A stretch of DNA of 64,000 nt from Reticulitermes speratus (GCA_021186555.1 JAJKFL010000003.1:461001-525000); one strand, 5' to 3'; counted from the first letter of the stretch, positions 10,711 through 22,212 are shown. The notes: generated by a model not told the origin, from the sequence alone. A program made the numbers and translations.

Positions 10711-12861
10711 ATGACAAAATTAGTGCAACTCAACAGAAAACTGGACCTTTTGAGAAACAACAAGATGAAACAAAAGTCAAAACATCGCCCCCAGGACACT
10801 CAACAAAGCCAACCTTTTTACACTAGAGTAAAAAACATGACCAATGTTACATTTAATAAGGAAGAAACAGAACTCTTAGAAAGAGGCTTAAATTATGCAA
10901 TAGAAAAGCCTGTAAAACACTATCTCCAAGACCTAATCATCGACACAGATAACGCCATCAGACAGCTAGATGCCGATGACCAAAACACGTACAGATTCCT
11001 CGCCAGCAAAAAAATCACAAAACTACTGAAATCAAACAGACACAATGTACTACACAAGAGACAATCATACATCATGAAGCAGATAAACACAAAACTAAAA
11101 CAGAACAACCTCATCGTTACAAAAGCAGACAAAGGAAACACTATAGTCATCATACACAGAGATGAATACACCCACAAAGTTGAAACTTTCCTAAACGACA
11201 ACCAATTCACACAATTACAAAAAGACCCCACAACACAATACCAGAAAAAAATTCAGCAAGCCACAAACGGATCCAACATGATAATAAACAAACAACAGAA
11301 ACAGTACTTAACACAAATAAAGCCCCAACCACCCACCCTAAAGGCCCAAATCAAAATTCATAAAGACAATGAACCCATCAGACCAGTAATAAACAACATT
11401 TACGCCCCATCATATAAGATAGCCAAATTCCTAAATAGATGGCTCAATGACACACTCCAATTACCCCACACATACACAACCCACAGTTCAACAAACCTGG
11501 CACACCAGCTTGACTGCTTTCCAACAACAGAATCAGACAGACTCATTTCATACGACATTAAGGACCTTTACGTGAACATACCCCTGGAAGAAACAATAAA
11601 CATCACCAAAATTTTGCTTAAGGACAAAAATGTAAACACCACCACTGCAAACCAAGCATGCACATTACTAACCACCATACTACAACAAAACTATTTCCAG
11701 TTCAATAACAAATTCTACCAACCGAACAAGGGAGTAGCAATGGGGTCACCCATCTCAGGCCTTATTGCAGAAATCTTCCTCCAACACTTGGAAAACAGCC
11801 TGATCAAGAACATCTTGGACAGTAAACAGATCCGCATGTATAATAGGTATGTTGATGACATACTTATGATATATGATAACACCAAGACCAACCCCACAGA
11901 TATAACCCGCTACATGAACAGCATCCACAACGCCCTGCAATTCAAGGCAACACTGGAAGAGGACAACACCATAAGCTTCCTGGACCTCTCAATCCACAGA
12001 CAAAATAACAAATTAACCTTAGATATCTACAGGAAACCCACAACAACCGACATAACCATACACCATGCCTCCAACCACCCAACAGAACACAAAATGGCGG
12101 CTTACAGATACCTCCTCAATAGAATGCACCGGATGCCTCTCACACAAGAATCAAAACAAAAAGAGCTAAGCATAATTTACTGGATTGCCAACAGGAATGG
12201 ATACCCAAGACACATGGTGGACAGGCTAAACAAAACCATTATGTCCAAAATCAAACACCAAACAGACATCACCATAACCACAACGCCCAAAGTCAAGAAA
12301 TGGGCGGCCTTCGGATACTATAGCCCAAGAATCCGACCCATTACCAACCTCTTCAAAGGCACTGATCTAAATATAGCCTTCAACACAGTCAATAAAACAC
12401 ACACGATTTTGCAAACACACCCTCAAAACCATGACCCATACAGCCACAGTGGAATATACAGTCTCACTTGCAATACATGTAAAAAACAATACATAGGACA
12501 AACTGGCAGATCCATAAAACAACGCTACACTGAACATATCCGCTACATCAAGAATAACGACCCAAAATCAGCTTACGCCCTACACATTCTAAACAACAGA
12601 CATGAAAGGGGCCCAATAGACCAAACAATGAACCTTGTACACACGTGCAAAAAAAGCAAGAAAATGAACACCCTGGAACGGTTTTACATACAGAAAGCCC
12701 ATGAAGATAATACTTTGATACCTGAGCAACACGCAGGAGAAAACAACCAACTACTCAGGCTCATTACCAATACAAAACTAAAGGAACCGGACCACAAGAG
12801 CAACAGCAACACAAAGGAACATAGCACCCAAAACAATACGCTGAACATGGAAAGAACATGA
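10711..12861 (+). CDS. PLE polyprotein: reverse transcriptase + GIY-YIG endonuclease
   Basis: The 716-residue protein copies element RNA into DNA and nicks the target. The N-terminal part has KADKGNTIVII (about 137-147), a PLE signature before the RT core. The RT motifs follow in order: KAQIKIHK and RPVINNIYAPSYKIAKFL (about 210-245); motif A SYDIKDLYVNIPL with the likely catalytic Asp at 282; motif B KGVAMGSPISGLIAEI; motif C YVDD at 380-383; and FLDLSI with DIYRKPTTTD after it. The C-terminal endonuclease has GIY at 581-583 and YIG at 594-596. Two cysteines lie between them (587, 590) and two histidines follow (ALHILNNRH), giving the CCHH finger typical of PLEs. GQTGRS carries the catalytic Arg (about 600), and LERFYIQ probably carries the catalytic Glu. 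The length is normal for the family and the frame is unbroken. The first ATG was chosen; the frame is open upstream only to 10678. The coding strand is strongly A- and C-rich, unlike its surroundings. This is the only clearly intact coding frame in the window. Confidence 0.92.
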   Translation: MTKLVQLNRKLDLLRNNKMKQKSKHRPQDTQQSQPFYTRVKNMTNVTFNKEETELLERGLNYAIEKPVKHYLQDLIIDTDNAIRQLDADDQNTYRFLASKKITKLLKSNRHNVLHKRQSYIMKQINTKLKQNNLIVTKADKGNTIVIIHRDEYTHKVETFLNDNQFTQLQKDPTTQYQKKIQQATNGSNMIINKQQKQYLTQIKPQPPTLKAQIKIHKDNEPIRPVINNIYAPSYKIAKFLNRWLNDTLQLPHTYTTHSSTNLAHQLDCFPTTESDRLISYDIKDLYVNIPLEETINITKILLKDKNVNTTTANQACTLLTTILQQNYFQFNNKFYQPNKGVAMGSPISGLIAEIFLQHLENSLIKNILDSKQIRMYNRYVDDILMIYDNTKTNPTDITRYMNSIHNALQFKATLEEDNTISFLDLSIHRQNNKLTLDIYRKPTTTDITIHHASNHPTEHKMAAYRYLLNRMHRMPLTQESKQKELSIIYWIANRNGYPRHMVDRLNKTIMSKIKHQTDITITTTPKVKKWAAFGYYSPRIRPITNLFKGTDLNIAFNTVNKTHTILQTHPQNHDPYSHSGIYSLTCNTCKKQYIGQTGRSIKQRYTEHIRYIKNNDPKSAYALHILNNRHERGPIDQTMNLVHTCKKSKKMNTLERFYIQKAHEDNTLIPEQHAGENNQLLRLITNTKLKEPDHKSNSNTKEHSTQNNTLNMERT

Positions 12862-13419
12862 AATGGACCACAGAAACAACATGCTAATCAAAGATCCAAA
12901 AACCAACAGGCAACTACAACGCAGAACACCAACCGAAAATAGGAAACTTAGGTCACAAAACCAAAACAACACAAGGAACGACAACAATAAACGCACAACC
13001 CATGTGTGACCACAACACGAAGACAACTTGGAATCACCACAAAACTGCAGACACCATAACACCTCGTAAAGAAAACCAGGAAAAATACAATCCATAGAAT
13101 GATCCTGGCACACTGCAGCATCAAGACGGCAGTGACAAGATGGCTGACACCTGCATACAAACTAAAGAAGAAGGACCGAAAAAAGAACACCGAAGGCTAC
13201 AGACATGTTCCAGAATAGGCCAAAACTACATGTTTCTAAAACGGACCAAGGAAACGTCAAACGCAAAACGTGCAAAAAACCCACATACATAAGTGTATCA
13301 GTGTACAAAGTGAACAATATAGGACCTAGAAAGTAAGACAATGCACAATACCTAGTTATTAAGAAACCGATAGGAATCAAAAGTTAGTGAGAGATACAGT
13401 TAGTGGACGCTGCAAGAGA
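12862..13419 (+). other. PLE 3' region, A/C-rich
   Basis: This non-coding stretch keeps the A/C strand bias of the PLE frame and leads into the ribozyme. A 48-codon Asn/Arg/Thr-rich frame at 12863-13009 starts one base after the PLE stop in another frame. It is probably a by-product of the base composition. Confidence 0.6.
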
Positions 13420-13464
13420 AACCCCTGATGATGGCTGAAGTACAGCCGAAACATATGTAGGGTT
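13420..13464 (+). ncRNA. Hammerhead ribozyme motif of the PLE terminal repeat
   Basis: All parts of a type I hammerhead are present. Stem I is AACCC (13420-13424) with GGGTT (13460-13464). The core box is CTGATGA (13425-13431). Stem II is GGCTG (13433-13437) with CAGCC (13443-13447), closed by the loop AAGTA. The second core box is GAA at 13448-13450. Stem III is minimal, within ACATATGT (13451-13458). The predicted cleavage base is A13459. One extra T (13432) sits between the core and stem II, and the second copy at 61766 has it too. Hammerheads are a known feature of PLEs and process the transcript, possibly as dimers when stem III is short. Activity is inferred, not shown. Confidence 0.85.
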
Positions 13465-13787
13465 ACAATATACATATATAAAATAAGTGCAATATTGTTG
13501 GTTTTAGGTTATAATTATCTCAAACTTGCACGGTATGTACAACTTTATAGTGCAATTATTTCAATAAATCGTTAGCAAAACGGAAGTTTTAACTACATCA
13601 GTAGCTTAAAAGGAGGTATTAGCAGGTTCGAAGTTTAGAACTAACATTAAACGAAACAAAAAATAAACAGTGTTATTAGTATTATTATTACATTAAAATA
13701 AGTATATCTGATACAATTCGTGAGCGAAAGGCCTCACAGTAAGAATTGGAACCTTATTAATAAGGACGCTTGAGAAGGTATGCAGCC

Positions 13788-14010
13788 GGTAGCGCAGTTA
13801 GTATAGTGATGAGGTTATAAACTAGACAATGTGGCGTTCGATTCTCGGCTAACACAAGACATTTTCTGTTCTCTAAAATGCCCTGTTCAGTGGGTAAAGT
13901 TAGTAGAGCGGCCGCGGACTAAAGTTGATTATTTACCCCCATCTAGTGGTCTTCATGGCAGGCACAGAGATAACTTTACCTTCACCGTTTTGCTTTGCGT
14001 TACTCCGAGA
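13788..14010 (+). mobile_element. tRNA-derived SINE (family 1)
   Basis: An A box-like gccggtagcgcagttagt and a B box-like gttcgattctcgg are spaced as in a tRNA. The later blocks gggtaaag, gcggccgcg and cccccatctagtg match the tail of the other family 1 copies. Confidence 0.65.
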
Positions 14011-14454
14011 AGGAAGAATTGGGTAAAGGATCAATGTACATTAAGGACATTATTATCCGGCGTAAACAGGACCGAAGGACACGCGGATCATTGTTGGGTA
14101 ATACGGAAGACTAATAAAACATAAGAGGTTAAATATAAACTCAGACTATAACCCAACTAACTTTAAATGAAGAACATAATCCAGTGAAGCATCAAATAAA
14201 AATACCTCATATAGAAAAGCATTATTCAACGTAACGTAATTTTATAAAAGAGGTTTTATCTTTATGAAGAACTTAATAATGGGTTCTTGTTTCTGAGCTC
14301 CACCTCTTTTCTAAGCAGCTAGGTCACTCAGCGCCTGAACAGTTTTACGCCTATAGCAGTCGTCTGCCTTTGTTGTTCAACGCAAGTGAGGTCTCAGTAG
14401 TCTTCAATCCTTAATTGTGAAATATGCTATCAAGTTCCCTTGCTCTCCCCTTAT

Positions 14455-15215
14455 CGCCTTATAAATTTCCGTCTTCAGCACGGCTCACAAGATCAACTTC
14501 GTGCATTCGAATGTGACATTGGGAAAGAGGAAGCGCAGTGGAACAATATAAAGAAATGTGTGCTGATACTGTGGGTGATTTGGTTGGGAAAGACGACAGG
14601 AAAGCAAGAAAGCCAAGGATTAAACATGAAATGATCAATAAAATGGATGAACAAAAAAGTAGAAGAATGTCAACAACGAAGAATGAAGGAAAAACTACAG
14701 AAGACTGAGGAAGGAATTGAAAAGGGCCACATGCAAGGACAAAAAGGAATACCTTGACAGCATACGAGACGAGATCATGGAATTTCAAAGAACAGAATAT
14801 TATGATTTACATAAAGACGAAGGAACAGGGTGGAAGGAAAGCCATGGGATTCAGAACAATGGCATCGAAGACTCTAAAGGGAGTAAAGTAGTAGATGAGA
14901 GACAAGTACTGAAAATTTTGGAGAATCGACTAGAAAACCTAGAAGTCGAACCTGAAAAGGAAGTAGATACAGACGAGAAAGGCCCTTATAGTTTGCAAGT
15001 GAAGCGAAAAATACTATCAAGGAGATGAGGGATAAGAGGATACAGGAAATTATTATGTACCTGGGATGTACTCAAAATGTTGGAAGAACATGGTCTCAGA
15101 CCATTACAAAACAGATCAATGACATATATGAAACTGGAGAGTGACCCAAGGATTTCACTGAAGTGACGATGATTGCCTTAAAAGAAGATCCCAAAAACGT
15201 CTACGAAAGTAGTCT
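14455..15215 (+). pseudogene. LINE-A fragment: linker and start of reverse transcriptase
   Basis: Translation in shifting frames gives segments that I recognise from the EN-RT linker and early RT of an insect non-LTR retrotransposon often annotated as endonuclease-reverse transcriptase: FECDIGKEEAQWNNIKKCV, KARKP followed by EMINKMDE, then DEIMEFQRTEYYDL, GIQNNGIEDSKGSK and RQVLKILEN, then ENLEVEPEKEVDTDEKGPY, and finally PKDFTEVTMIALKEDPK. Several frame changes break it, although 14717-15028 stays open for 103 codons. The sequence stops just after the first RT strand, so the catalytic YxDD region is missing. Another fragment of the same family, from its C-terminal end, is at 52600-53297. The clade (RTE- or CR1-like) is not resolved. 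Confidence 0.8.
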
Positions 15216-15397
15216 TTTTTATATTCAGTTAAAAACATTAATGCAACAAAAATTGACTAAACTAAAACCAACAAGACTTCATGAATCACAAGTGAGAAAG
15301 AGCAAATATGTACCTCAAATATAAAATAAAGTAATAGACTAAATCATTGGAACAATAACAATGAAGAACAAACATTTTAAAATTAGGTCTGTGAGTC

Positions 15398-15566
15398 ACA
15401 TACTGAAGTCACTTTACTGTAAGTCACATACTGTAAGTCACATACTGTAAGTCACATACTGTAAGTCACATACTGTAAAGTGTCACATACTGTAAGTCAC
15501 ATACTGTAAGTCACATATCTTTAAGTACATCATACTGTAAGTCACATACTGTAAGTCACATACTCA
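15398..15566. repeat. 14 bp tandem array
   Basis: About 11 units of gtcacatactgtaa, with two degenerate units. Confidence 0.95.
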
Positions 15567-17404
15567 GAATAAAAAACTACAAGGGAAACAATAAAATAAA
15601 ATACGATAAAAATATAAAAGCAACCAACACCCTCTATTGGTGAACGTTTGAATCACGAAGACCTAAGGTTTTAAAGTCTTCCAAAAATACCAGACACAAT
15701 TCACATTGTTAAGTTCCTTCTCTGTCAATGGTAACCAAAAGGTGGAATTTCCAAACTGACGCGAATCTTGAGGTTTAAAGGAAGAGTTTTAAAACACGAG
15801 TCGGTTTCGTCACATATTTAGAGCTTTTCATAAGACAAATCATTTTTATAAGAAACTGAAATTCTGTAAATTAAAAAAAATGATTCCCAATCTTCCGATA
15901 ATATTTCAGCTCCTATGTTGAACTGCCTCATTCTATAAGCGTTCTTTCTCCCCTCCCCTCCCAGTGATCTATCCAGCCGCTACTAGCTGTGAAGTCGGAT
16001 TGTCATTCATGTAAAAAACTCCTTGTAAAAAAGTCAGCATTTTTCCTTGTAGGAGAAGTTCTGTCATTGGTGAGTATTTGTTTCTTTGTTGTGCGAACCC
16101 AAAAATAAAGATTCGCTCACCTTTCTATTGTCGCAGTTTTTTCATCGCCTCTGTTTCTTTCCATCCTTCATTTGCAGCTCTGGCCTCTGGCCTAATACTA
16201 TTTTTAATTTCCCTTATTTTCCTGTTCCAGTCACCAACTTTACTGCAGCTAGCACAATATTCTTCTGCAACGTTTTGCACAGTTTGCCTTCAAGCTTTTG
16301 TTTTACGGAAACAGCCGCTGTCATTCTGCTTCCCTTTTCGTATATTAATAAATAAAGTCGCTTCTTTGTGAGAAATAGTAACTTCCATCAACAAACCAAA
16401 GCACAACTGCACTTTCTTAATCGGAATGAATCAGAAAAATGCACTAAAGCAACTAACATTGAGTACTTACATAAACATTTAAACAACAAACAAAGCAAAC
16501 ATACACGCAGACAATTAAAGTGCAGACGTGTGGACGTGCTGACAATGTAATTAATTTCGTAGAATCAGACATGTTTGTTGGTATAAAATAATTATTGTTG
16601 TAAAATTGATGTTGATACATGTAATAAAGCGTTCTGACGACACAGCATGTCGGATAGATGAAAACCAAACAATTGGAATTCTATTACGTGACTTTGGGAA
16701 CTAAGAAAATGTAGGAGGTAGAAAAAAATTTAAATCGCAAAGAAAAAATATGCAATTCTGCAGACGCATCCTCTCTTTAAACATTTTCCAAATAGTAGGC
16801 CCGAAATTCGTCACCAAATTTTGAAATAAATATTATGCAAAACGAGTGATGTTTATGATGATAATAATAACAACAATGATAATAACACTAATAATAATCC
16901 GCGTCAAGACATATCCTATAGGTAAACTTAGATGAGTTCTATGGGTTTTCCTCTTAAACCATTATCCTCTACGAAACTGTGCCTTTGTTTGTGTGAGATA
17001 TGTAAACAGATACTGCATGGCCCCCGCGTGGATGGGCTTCAAGGCATGCGACGCTTGTTAGTATATTAGCGTCTAGCGGTCCCCGAGGACATCAGATGGC
17101 CGGGGGACAGGTCAGCGTCGTTCCTGTATAGCAATTAACACTAGCTCTTGCATGTAGACTGCTACAGTAGAGCAAATTTCGACGTCAGGAAGTAGTGACT
17201 GGCTGAATAAAGAAACAATATACCATTTGCAGGTTCTAATTTCATCATCTTTGGTTGAACTTAAAATGTTTTCGAACTGAGAGATAAAATGAGTGCTCAT
17301 AAGACAGTTTGTAAACGTACTTCACAACAGCATATGTTGCACAGTTTTTATTAAAACTACGAATGTAGTAGCTGTGCTGGTTTAAGTGCGAAATACGTAT
17401 TCAG
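15567..17404. other. Unassigned AT-rich DNA
   Basis: No gene is supported. Overlapping open frames at 16078-16371 lie in pyrimidine-rich sequence and have no recognised domain. Confidence 0.5.
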
Positions 17405-17590
17405 AATACTTGGACTGGATTGATATGGCTGAGGATAGGGACAGGTGGCGGGCTGTTGTGAATGCGGTAATGAACCTTCGGGTTCCATAAAATGCGGGGA
17501 ATTTCTTGACTAGCTGACAACCGGTTAACTTCTCAAGAAGGACTCTGCTCCATGGAGTTATTTAGTTAATTTGTTTGTTTGTTTGTTTGT
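17405..17590 (+). mobile_element. LINE-B 3' end with (TTTG)n tail
   Basis: The frame reads [19 protein letters not shown] then NLRVP and a stop, followed by AGNFLTS and a second conserved block ending ccatggagtt. This is the C-terminal end and 3' untranslated region of a second LINE family. It ends in about five TTTG units. Other copies are at 22715, 29030, 37021, 50220, 54625, 58240 and 63720. All are 5'-truncated, as expected from incomplete target-primed reverse transcription. Confidence 0.8.
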
Positions 17591-18854
17591 TAGTAAGTTA
17601 ATATTAGTCCAAATCAGGCGTTCATCTAGCCATCCTTTATAATAATACTTTTAAACATGCCGTGTAATTAGTTTTTAAAGAACATCTGAAAACCGAATCC
17701 CTCAGCTGTTGTACGAATACAAACAAAAGAACAATACAGTGAGTGTTAACTGCAATATTCTCAATGTTGGTTTAAGTACAACAGTATAATAAAATCGTAT
17801 AGGAAATACATGTAATGCTTTATGCATTCTTAAACTCGTCAATAGATAAAGATCTGCAATTAGCTACATGCTCTGGCTGCTTTAACAGCAAAAGGAAGAT
17901 CCTCCAAAAACCCTTTTGTGCGAGCCTAGGTGGGCTCCAGTTGCAGTCTGCACTCTATTATGAAGAGAAAAATCCCATCATCTGACGTAAATGAAACAGC
18001 AACGAAGGTTAGGGAACGTCAAACATTCAGTTTCATTATTTACACTGCCTTGTTTAGTTTTAATGATGATTCCTTTGAACTTAACCGGATGCAATAAATG
18101 AAGCTTCAAAATTCGATTAACGCGATTAACAATTTTATACTAGAGTTAAATACAGGATGCTGGCATATCAAAATCAAGTACGACGTATATAAACGTTAAT
18201 AATTAATTGAATTAATTAATTGAATGTGTCGAGGCGGAAGACAAAATGTTGAGCTGCCCCAGCGTAACGGAAAATTACAGACTATGATACATGTTACGTA
18301 ATTTAAACTGTAGGGCTGCTACCGGTAGCACAGTAGTTTCCTGTTTATGGTGTCTCCCCAGGAAAATATCTCGTGTTGGATTATTTCCTTTATTTTTTTA
18401 TTCAATAAAGTAGTTTTTGAGATGAATGTCATTAATCCTGTAAATCACACTCTTTTTATAATTACTTGGCTACTGGGTGCTGAAGGCGTGTGGTGGCTAA
18501 GGATAAGAGAACGGAATTTCATACCTAGTTTCAACTAAATCGGGAAGGTATGTTTCGCACTTAAGAACCAAACCTTTTGTCAGTAAGATTATCATGTTTC
18601 AATCGTTATTACTGTAATGCTGATTAACGAGAACTTTTAATAAACTACTGTCTTCTTACTTGTTACCTGTTACCTCTGTACCTTATTTAGTATATGTTCG
18701 AATAAATACGGAGTCTGAGCCTTCAAGCTAAAAACTGTTGTTTTCCTAACATTTTATTCAAACATAGTTTCTAATGTATCTGCGATTTTTGAGAGAGAGC
18801 AGGACAGCAAAAACCTCGTTCGCGCCGATATTTTTTGCAGTGAAGAGGGCTTCG
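17591..18854. other. Unassigned DNA
   Basis: No gene or named repeat is recognised. An accggtagcacagtag string near 18320 may be a SINE head remnant. Confidence 0.5.
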
Positions 18855-18967
18855 CTCTATATAAGTAACATAGCTCTGTATAAGTAACATAGCTCTATAT
18901 AAGTAACATAGTTCTATATAAGTAACATAGCTCTATATAAGTAACATAGCTCTATATAAGTAACATA
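18855..18967. repeat. 19 bp tandem array
   Basis: About six units of agtaacatagctctatata. Confidence 0.95.
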
Positions 18968-19154
18968 TCTATCACAAGAATATAAAAAATGTGACGGAGC
19001 AACGGATCGAAGGATTGTTACTTTTCCTACAAAAATTTGGAATAAGAAACAGAGCCTTTAATTGATAGCTTTGACAGAACCATTATGAAGAAAATGGAGG
19101 GCTTATACTAACAACATAATACATCGATTAACTACATTGCAGCTGAGTACGGTA

Positions 19155-19290
19155 CACTTGCAATCGGGATAGCATAGTCAGTGTAGTGTAGGGTATAGGC
19201 TGGACGCCTGAGTGGTCCGTGGTTCAACTCCGGGCAACGACAAACGTTTAAACCACTGTGGTATCTGTATGTATCGGCTTTCTTAACATT
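19155..19290 (+). mobile_element. SINE-like tRNA head
   Basis: An A box-like gggatagcatagtcagtg and a B box-like gtggttcaactccggg are correctly spaced. The tail blocks of family 1 are not clear, so assignment to that family is uncertain. Confidence 0.45.
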
Positions 19291-19584
19291 ACAAATTGTG
19301 GCATATTTAAGATCTCATTAGATCAGATTAAATGGCGTGGAATTAAATGGTTATGAGTACATGATGAGTTGAAAATGATTTGGAAGGAAAAAATTGTAGC
19401 CAAATTTGGGGAGCTGAATAAAATCATGAAGACAATCCTTCCGTTTAACATATTTTGGGACGAGGTTTAAATGCGAGGCTTTTAGAATACGAAGCACTAG
19501 TGCTACACAGTTGAACACGACGTTCGGTCGAGACGTTCAAAATGGAATTGTGTTCACCACTGAAACGTGCGAAGATTGTTTGGT

Positions 19585-19740
19585 TTACGTTTACAAACAC
19601 CTTACTAAGTCTACTTGTTACGTTTACAAACACCTTACTAAGTCTACTTGTTACGTTTACAAACACCTTACTAAGTCTAACTTGTTACGTTTACAAACAC
19701 CTTACTAAGTTCTACTTGTTACGTTTGCAACACAAGTCTA
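19585..19740. repeat. 33 bp tandem array
   Basis: About 4.5 units combine ttgttacgtttacaaaca with ccttactaagtctac. The period is a multiple of three, which explains overlapping spurious frames here. Confidence 0.95.
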
Positions 19741-20689
19741 CTTTTTACGCCATTTGATGTCGACTCTCAAGTTCTGTAGTCGGTCGAAATGTGCGAACTC
19801 AATTGACAAATTTCTCTCACACCAACAACTGTTGAGATTTGAGAGCTCGGGCTCTCAGTCGAATTTGTTATCCAAGGAAGTGAGCGACTCACACCCCCAC
19901 CCCCCTCAAGCGCGACCTTATTCCCGAGGACGTGTCTCATGTCGGGGGCTTTCCTTAATTATCTCCCCGACTCGGGACAGGATGGGTCTTGCAGCGTGAA
20001 GTGAGGTACAGTCGCTGTGCGAACGAACTAAATACACGAGGAAATTGCCTTCACTCTGATCTGCTCTCTAATTATACAGGGTGTTATGAGGATAGCGCAG
20101 CCACGAGGTGAAGCTATGCGTTATGGGTCGGAACGATTTGACAGTAGGAATATCTGACTGCAGAGTGTGCACCCGCAGAAATAAACTTACCCTAATGAAC
20201 TGTAATTATTGCAATATATTCTTCATTCTTACAGTACATTCAGACACTTTTTATCGTATTTTAGTGTGGAATATGCTTATGGTGCTGATATCCGTGTGAC
20301 TGCTTGCAAGATCGCGTCACTTCCTTCTAATCATTCGACGGACACCCGTAAAATTACAAATTAGAAATTATTCCACATTCATTGATTTTGTTCTCCAGAA
20401 GCAATTTCAATAATTAGTAACCTTAACTTCTGAAGAGGAAACAACATTTAGATGCACATGACTGAAATACTGGATCAAAGATTTAACATGGCTTTTATTT
20501 TCTCCCTACTTTGTATCACACTCCATCCGTGTGACCTATTTCTACTGCCTCAGGAGTCTGCAAATTATTGACAGAAATTGATAGATGTATTTATATAGTT
20601 TTGGTTTATCGTTTACACCCTTCTTTCTAAACAGTCCCCGAAGCGTTTTTTCTCCTTTAGAAGTACTAAACTTTAAATCCGACACTGAG
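19741..20689. other. Unassigned DNA
   Basis: No gene is seen. The stretch around 19890-19990 is GC-richer than its surroundings but carries no recognised element. Confidence 0.5.
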
Positions 20690-20965
20690 TCGCGATAGCT
20701 CAGTTGACACAGTGACTAGGCTACGGGATGGACAGCCGAAGAATGTGAATTAGATCTGTTGAAGGGACAGGAGATTGTCGCTTCTCAGAAACGCCCCTAC
20801 TGGCTCCGGGGTCCCCCAACCTCTTATCCAGTGGATATCAGCGAATTTCCGCCAAGTTTAAATCGGCTGAGGTGTGAAGCTGGCCACTCACATCTTTCTA
20901 GTATTGAAGTTAAGAATGCATGTAGCTATGCCTCCACTCCCGCATATGCCTTCGTGGAATGGTGC
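20690..20965 (+). mobile_element. tRNA-derived SINE (family 1)
   Basis: The A box region is gcgatagctcagttgaca. The body includes ctggctccggggtccccc, then cggctgaggtgtgaagctgg and tatgcctccactcc. The last two blocks are almost the same in the copy at 62530-62810. The 60 bp array starts about 100 bp downstream. Confidence 0.7.
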
Positions 20966-21060
20966 CCAATAAGCACAAGACATTTACCTGTTTGTAATAT
21001 TCTCCGGTATTTGATCTCATTTAACCGCGTATCTGAGAAAAGTCCAGCGACGAAATTGTG

Positions 21061-21658
21061 CATCAGAGATGGTAACAAGTTACCTACCGTCAGAGCTCTA
21101 AAGGCCAGGTCATAACTGTACATCAGAGATGGTAACAAGTTACCTACCGTCAGAGCTCTAAAGGCCAGGTCATAACTGTACATCAGAGATGGTAACAAGT
21201 TACCTACCGTCAGAGCTCTAAAGGCCAGGTCATAACTGTACATCAGAGATGGTAACAAGTTACCTACCGTCAGAGCTCTAAAGGCCAGGTCATAACTGTA
21301 CATCAGAGATGGTAACAAGTTACCTACCGTCAGAGCTCTAAAGGCCAGGTCATAACTGTACATCAGAGATGGTAACAAGTTACCTACCGTCAGAGCTCTA
21401 AAGGCCAGGTCATAACTGTACATCAGAGATGGTACCAAGTTACCTACCGTCAGAGCTCTAAAGGCCAGGTCATAACTGTACATCAGAGATGGTAACAAGT
21501 TACCTACCGTCAGAGATCTAAAGGCCAGGTCATAACTGTACATCAGAGATGGTAACAAGTTACCTACCGTCAGAGATCTAAAGGCCAGGTCATAACTGTA
21601 CATCAGAGATGGTAACAAGTTACCTACCGTCAGAGATCTAAAGGCCAGGTCATAACTT
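21061..21658. repeat. 60 bp tandem array, ten nearly identical units
   Basis: Ten units begin catcagagatggtaacaagt. Differences are very few: gctct becomes gatct in the last three units, and one unit has ggtacc for ggtaac. Each unit holds the dyad GGTAAC-AA-GTTACC. Because 60 is a multiple of three, the minus strand reads as an open frame with a 20-residue repeat. That follows from the period and is not evidence of coding. The homogeneity points to recent expansion. Confidence 0.97.
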
Positions 21659-22212
21659 CATTGAATTCTTGGAATTAATAAGCAACCTTGTTTCCACTCA
21701 GGACTTACCACCTACCCACAGTGATAATCTTCAACAATATAATACAATAGCTTTGACTTCTAACAAGAGCGCATCATTTCACAGTCGGTTCTGACGTCGA
21801 GATTAATTAGCACAAGTCTTAGCGCGAAGAGACGTCTGTCTGTCCGCTGAAACTAGTTTGTGTTATTACACTGCCACATCATTGTAACCCTTCTTACCTG
21901 TCTCTCTTGTATTCTACATGCCTTCTCTCCTCCTCTATACACGAAAATTGTCTTAAAGCTTTGTGCAGTTCGGTAAATCCAAACTCCTGACAACTTACGA
22001 ACTCATTCCACGGGAGTGGAGTCCTACTTGAAATGCTGATATTCGGTCAGCTAGTCTAGTCAAGCCCCCCTTTCACAAAACCCGGAGTTTCATTGCCGTG
22101 TTCCAACAGCCCACCACTGATCAATGTTCGGAGGTAAATTAATCCAGTTTACACCCTCAAACGCTATTGTTTTAGGATTCGTTTTATTGAAGATTACCTT
22201 TGCCTAGGATCT
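21659..22212. other. Unassigned DNA
   Basis: Nothing is recognised. Confidence 0.5.

Larger units (their letters stand above)
10679..13520 (+). mobile_element. Penelope-like retroelement (PLE)
   Basis: The element contains one open frame (10711-12861), an A/C-rich 3' region and a hammerhead-ribozyme motif at 13420-13464, the usual order in PLEs with terminal repeats. Its left boundary is set where similarity to dispersed repeat R1 stops. No hammerhead or terminal repeat is seen upstream of the frame, so the copy appears 5'-truncated. The right edge is fuzzy because the repeat continues for an unknown distance past the ribozyme. PLEs are a separate retroelement class with a telomerase-related reverse transcriptase; they are neither LINEs nor LTR elements. 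Confidence 0.85.

Noticed and set aside
10920-11231. Antisense frames within the PLE
   Set aside because: They are shadows of the A/C-rich coding strand, as are those at 11715-11940 and 12778-13380.
20926-21618. 230-codon minus-strand frame with a 20-residue repeat
   Set aside because: It is explained by the 60 bp period. There is no start context, domain or sign of selection.
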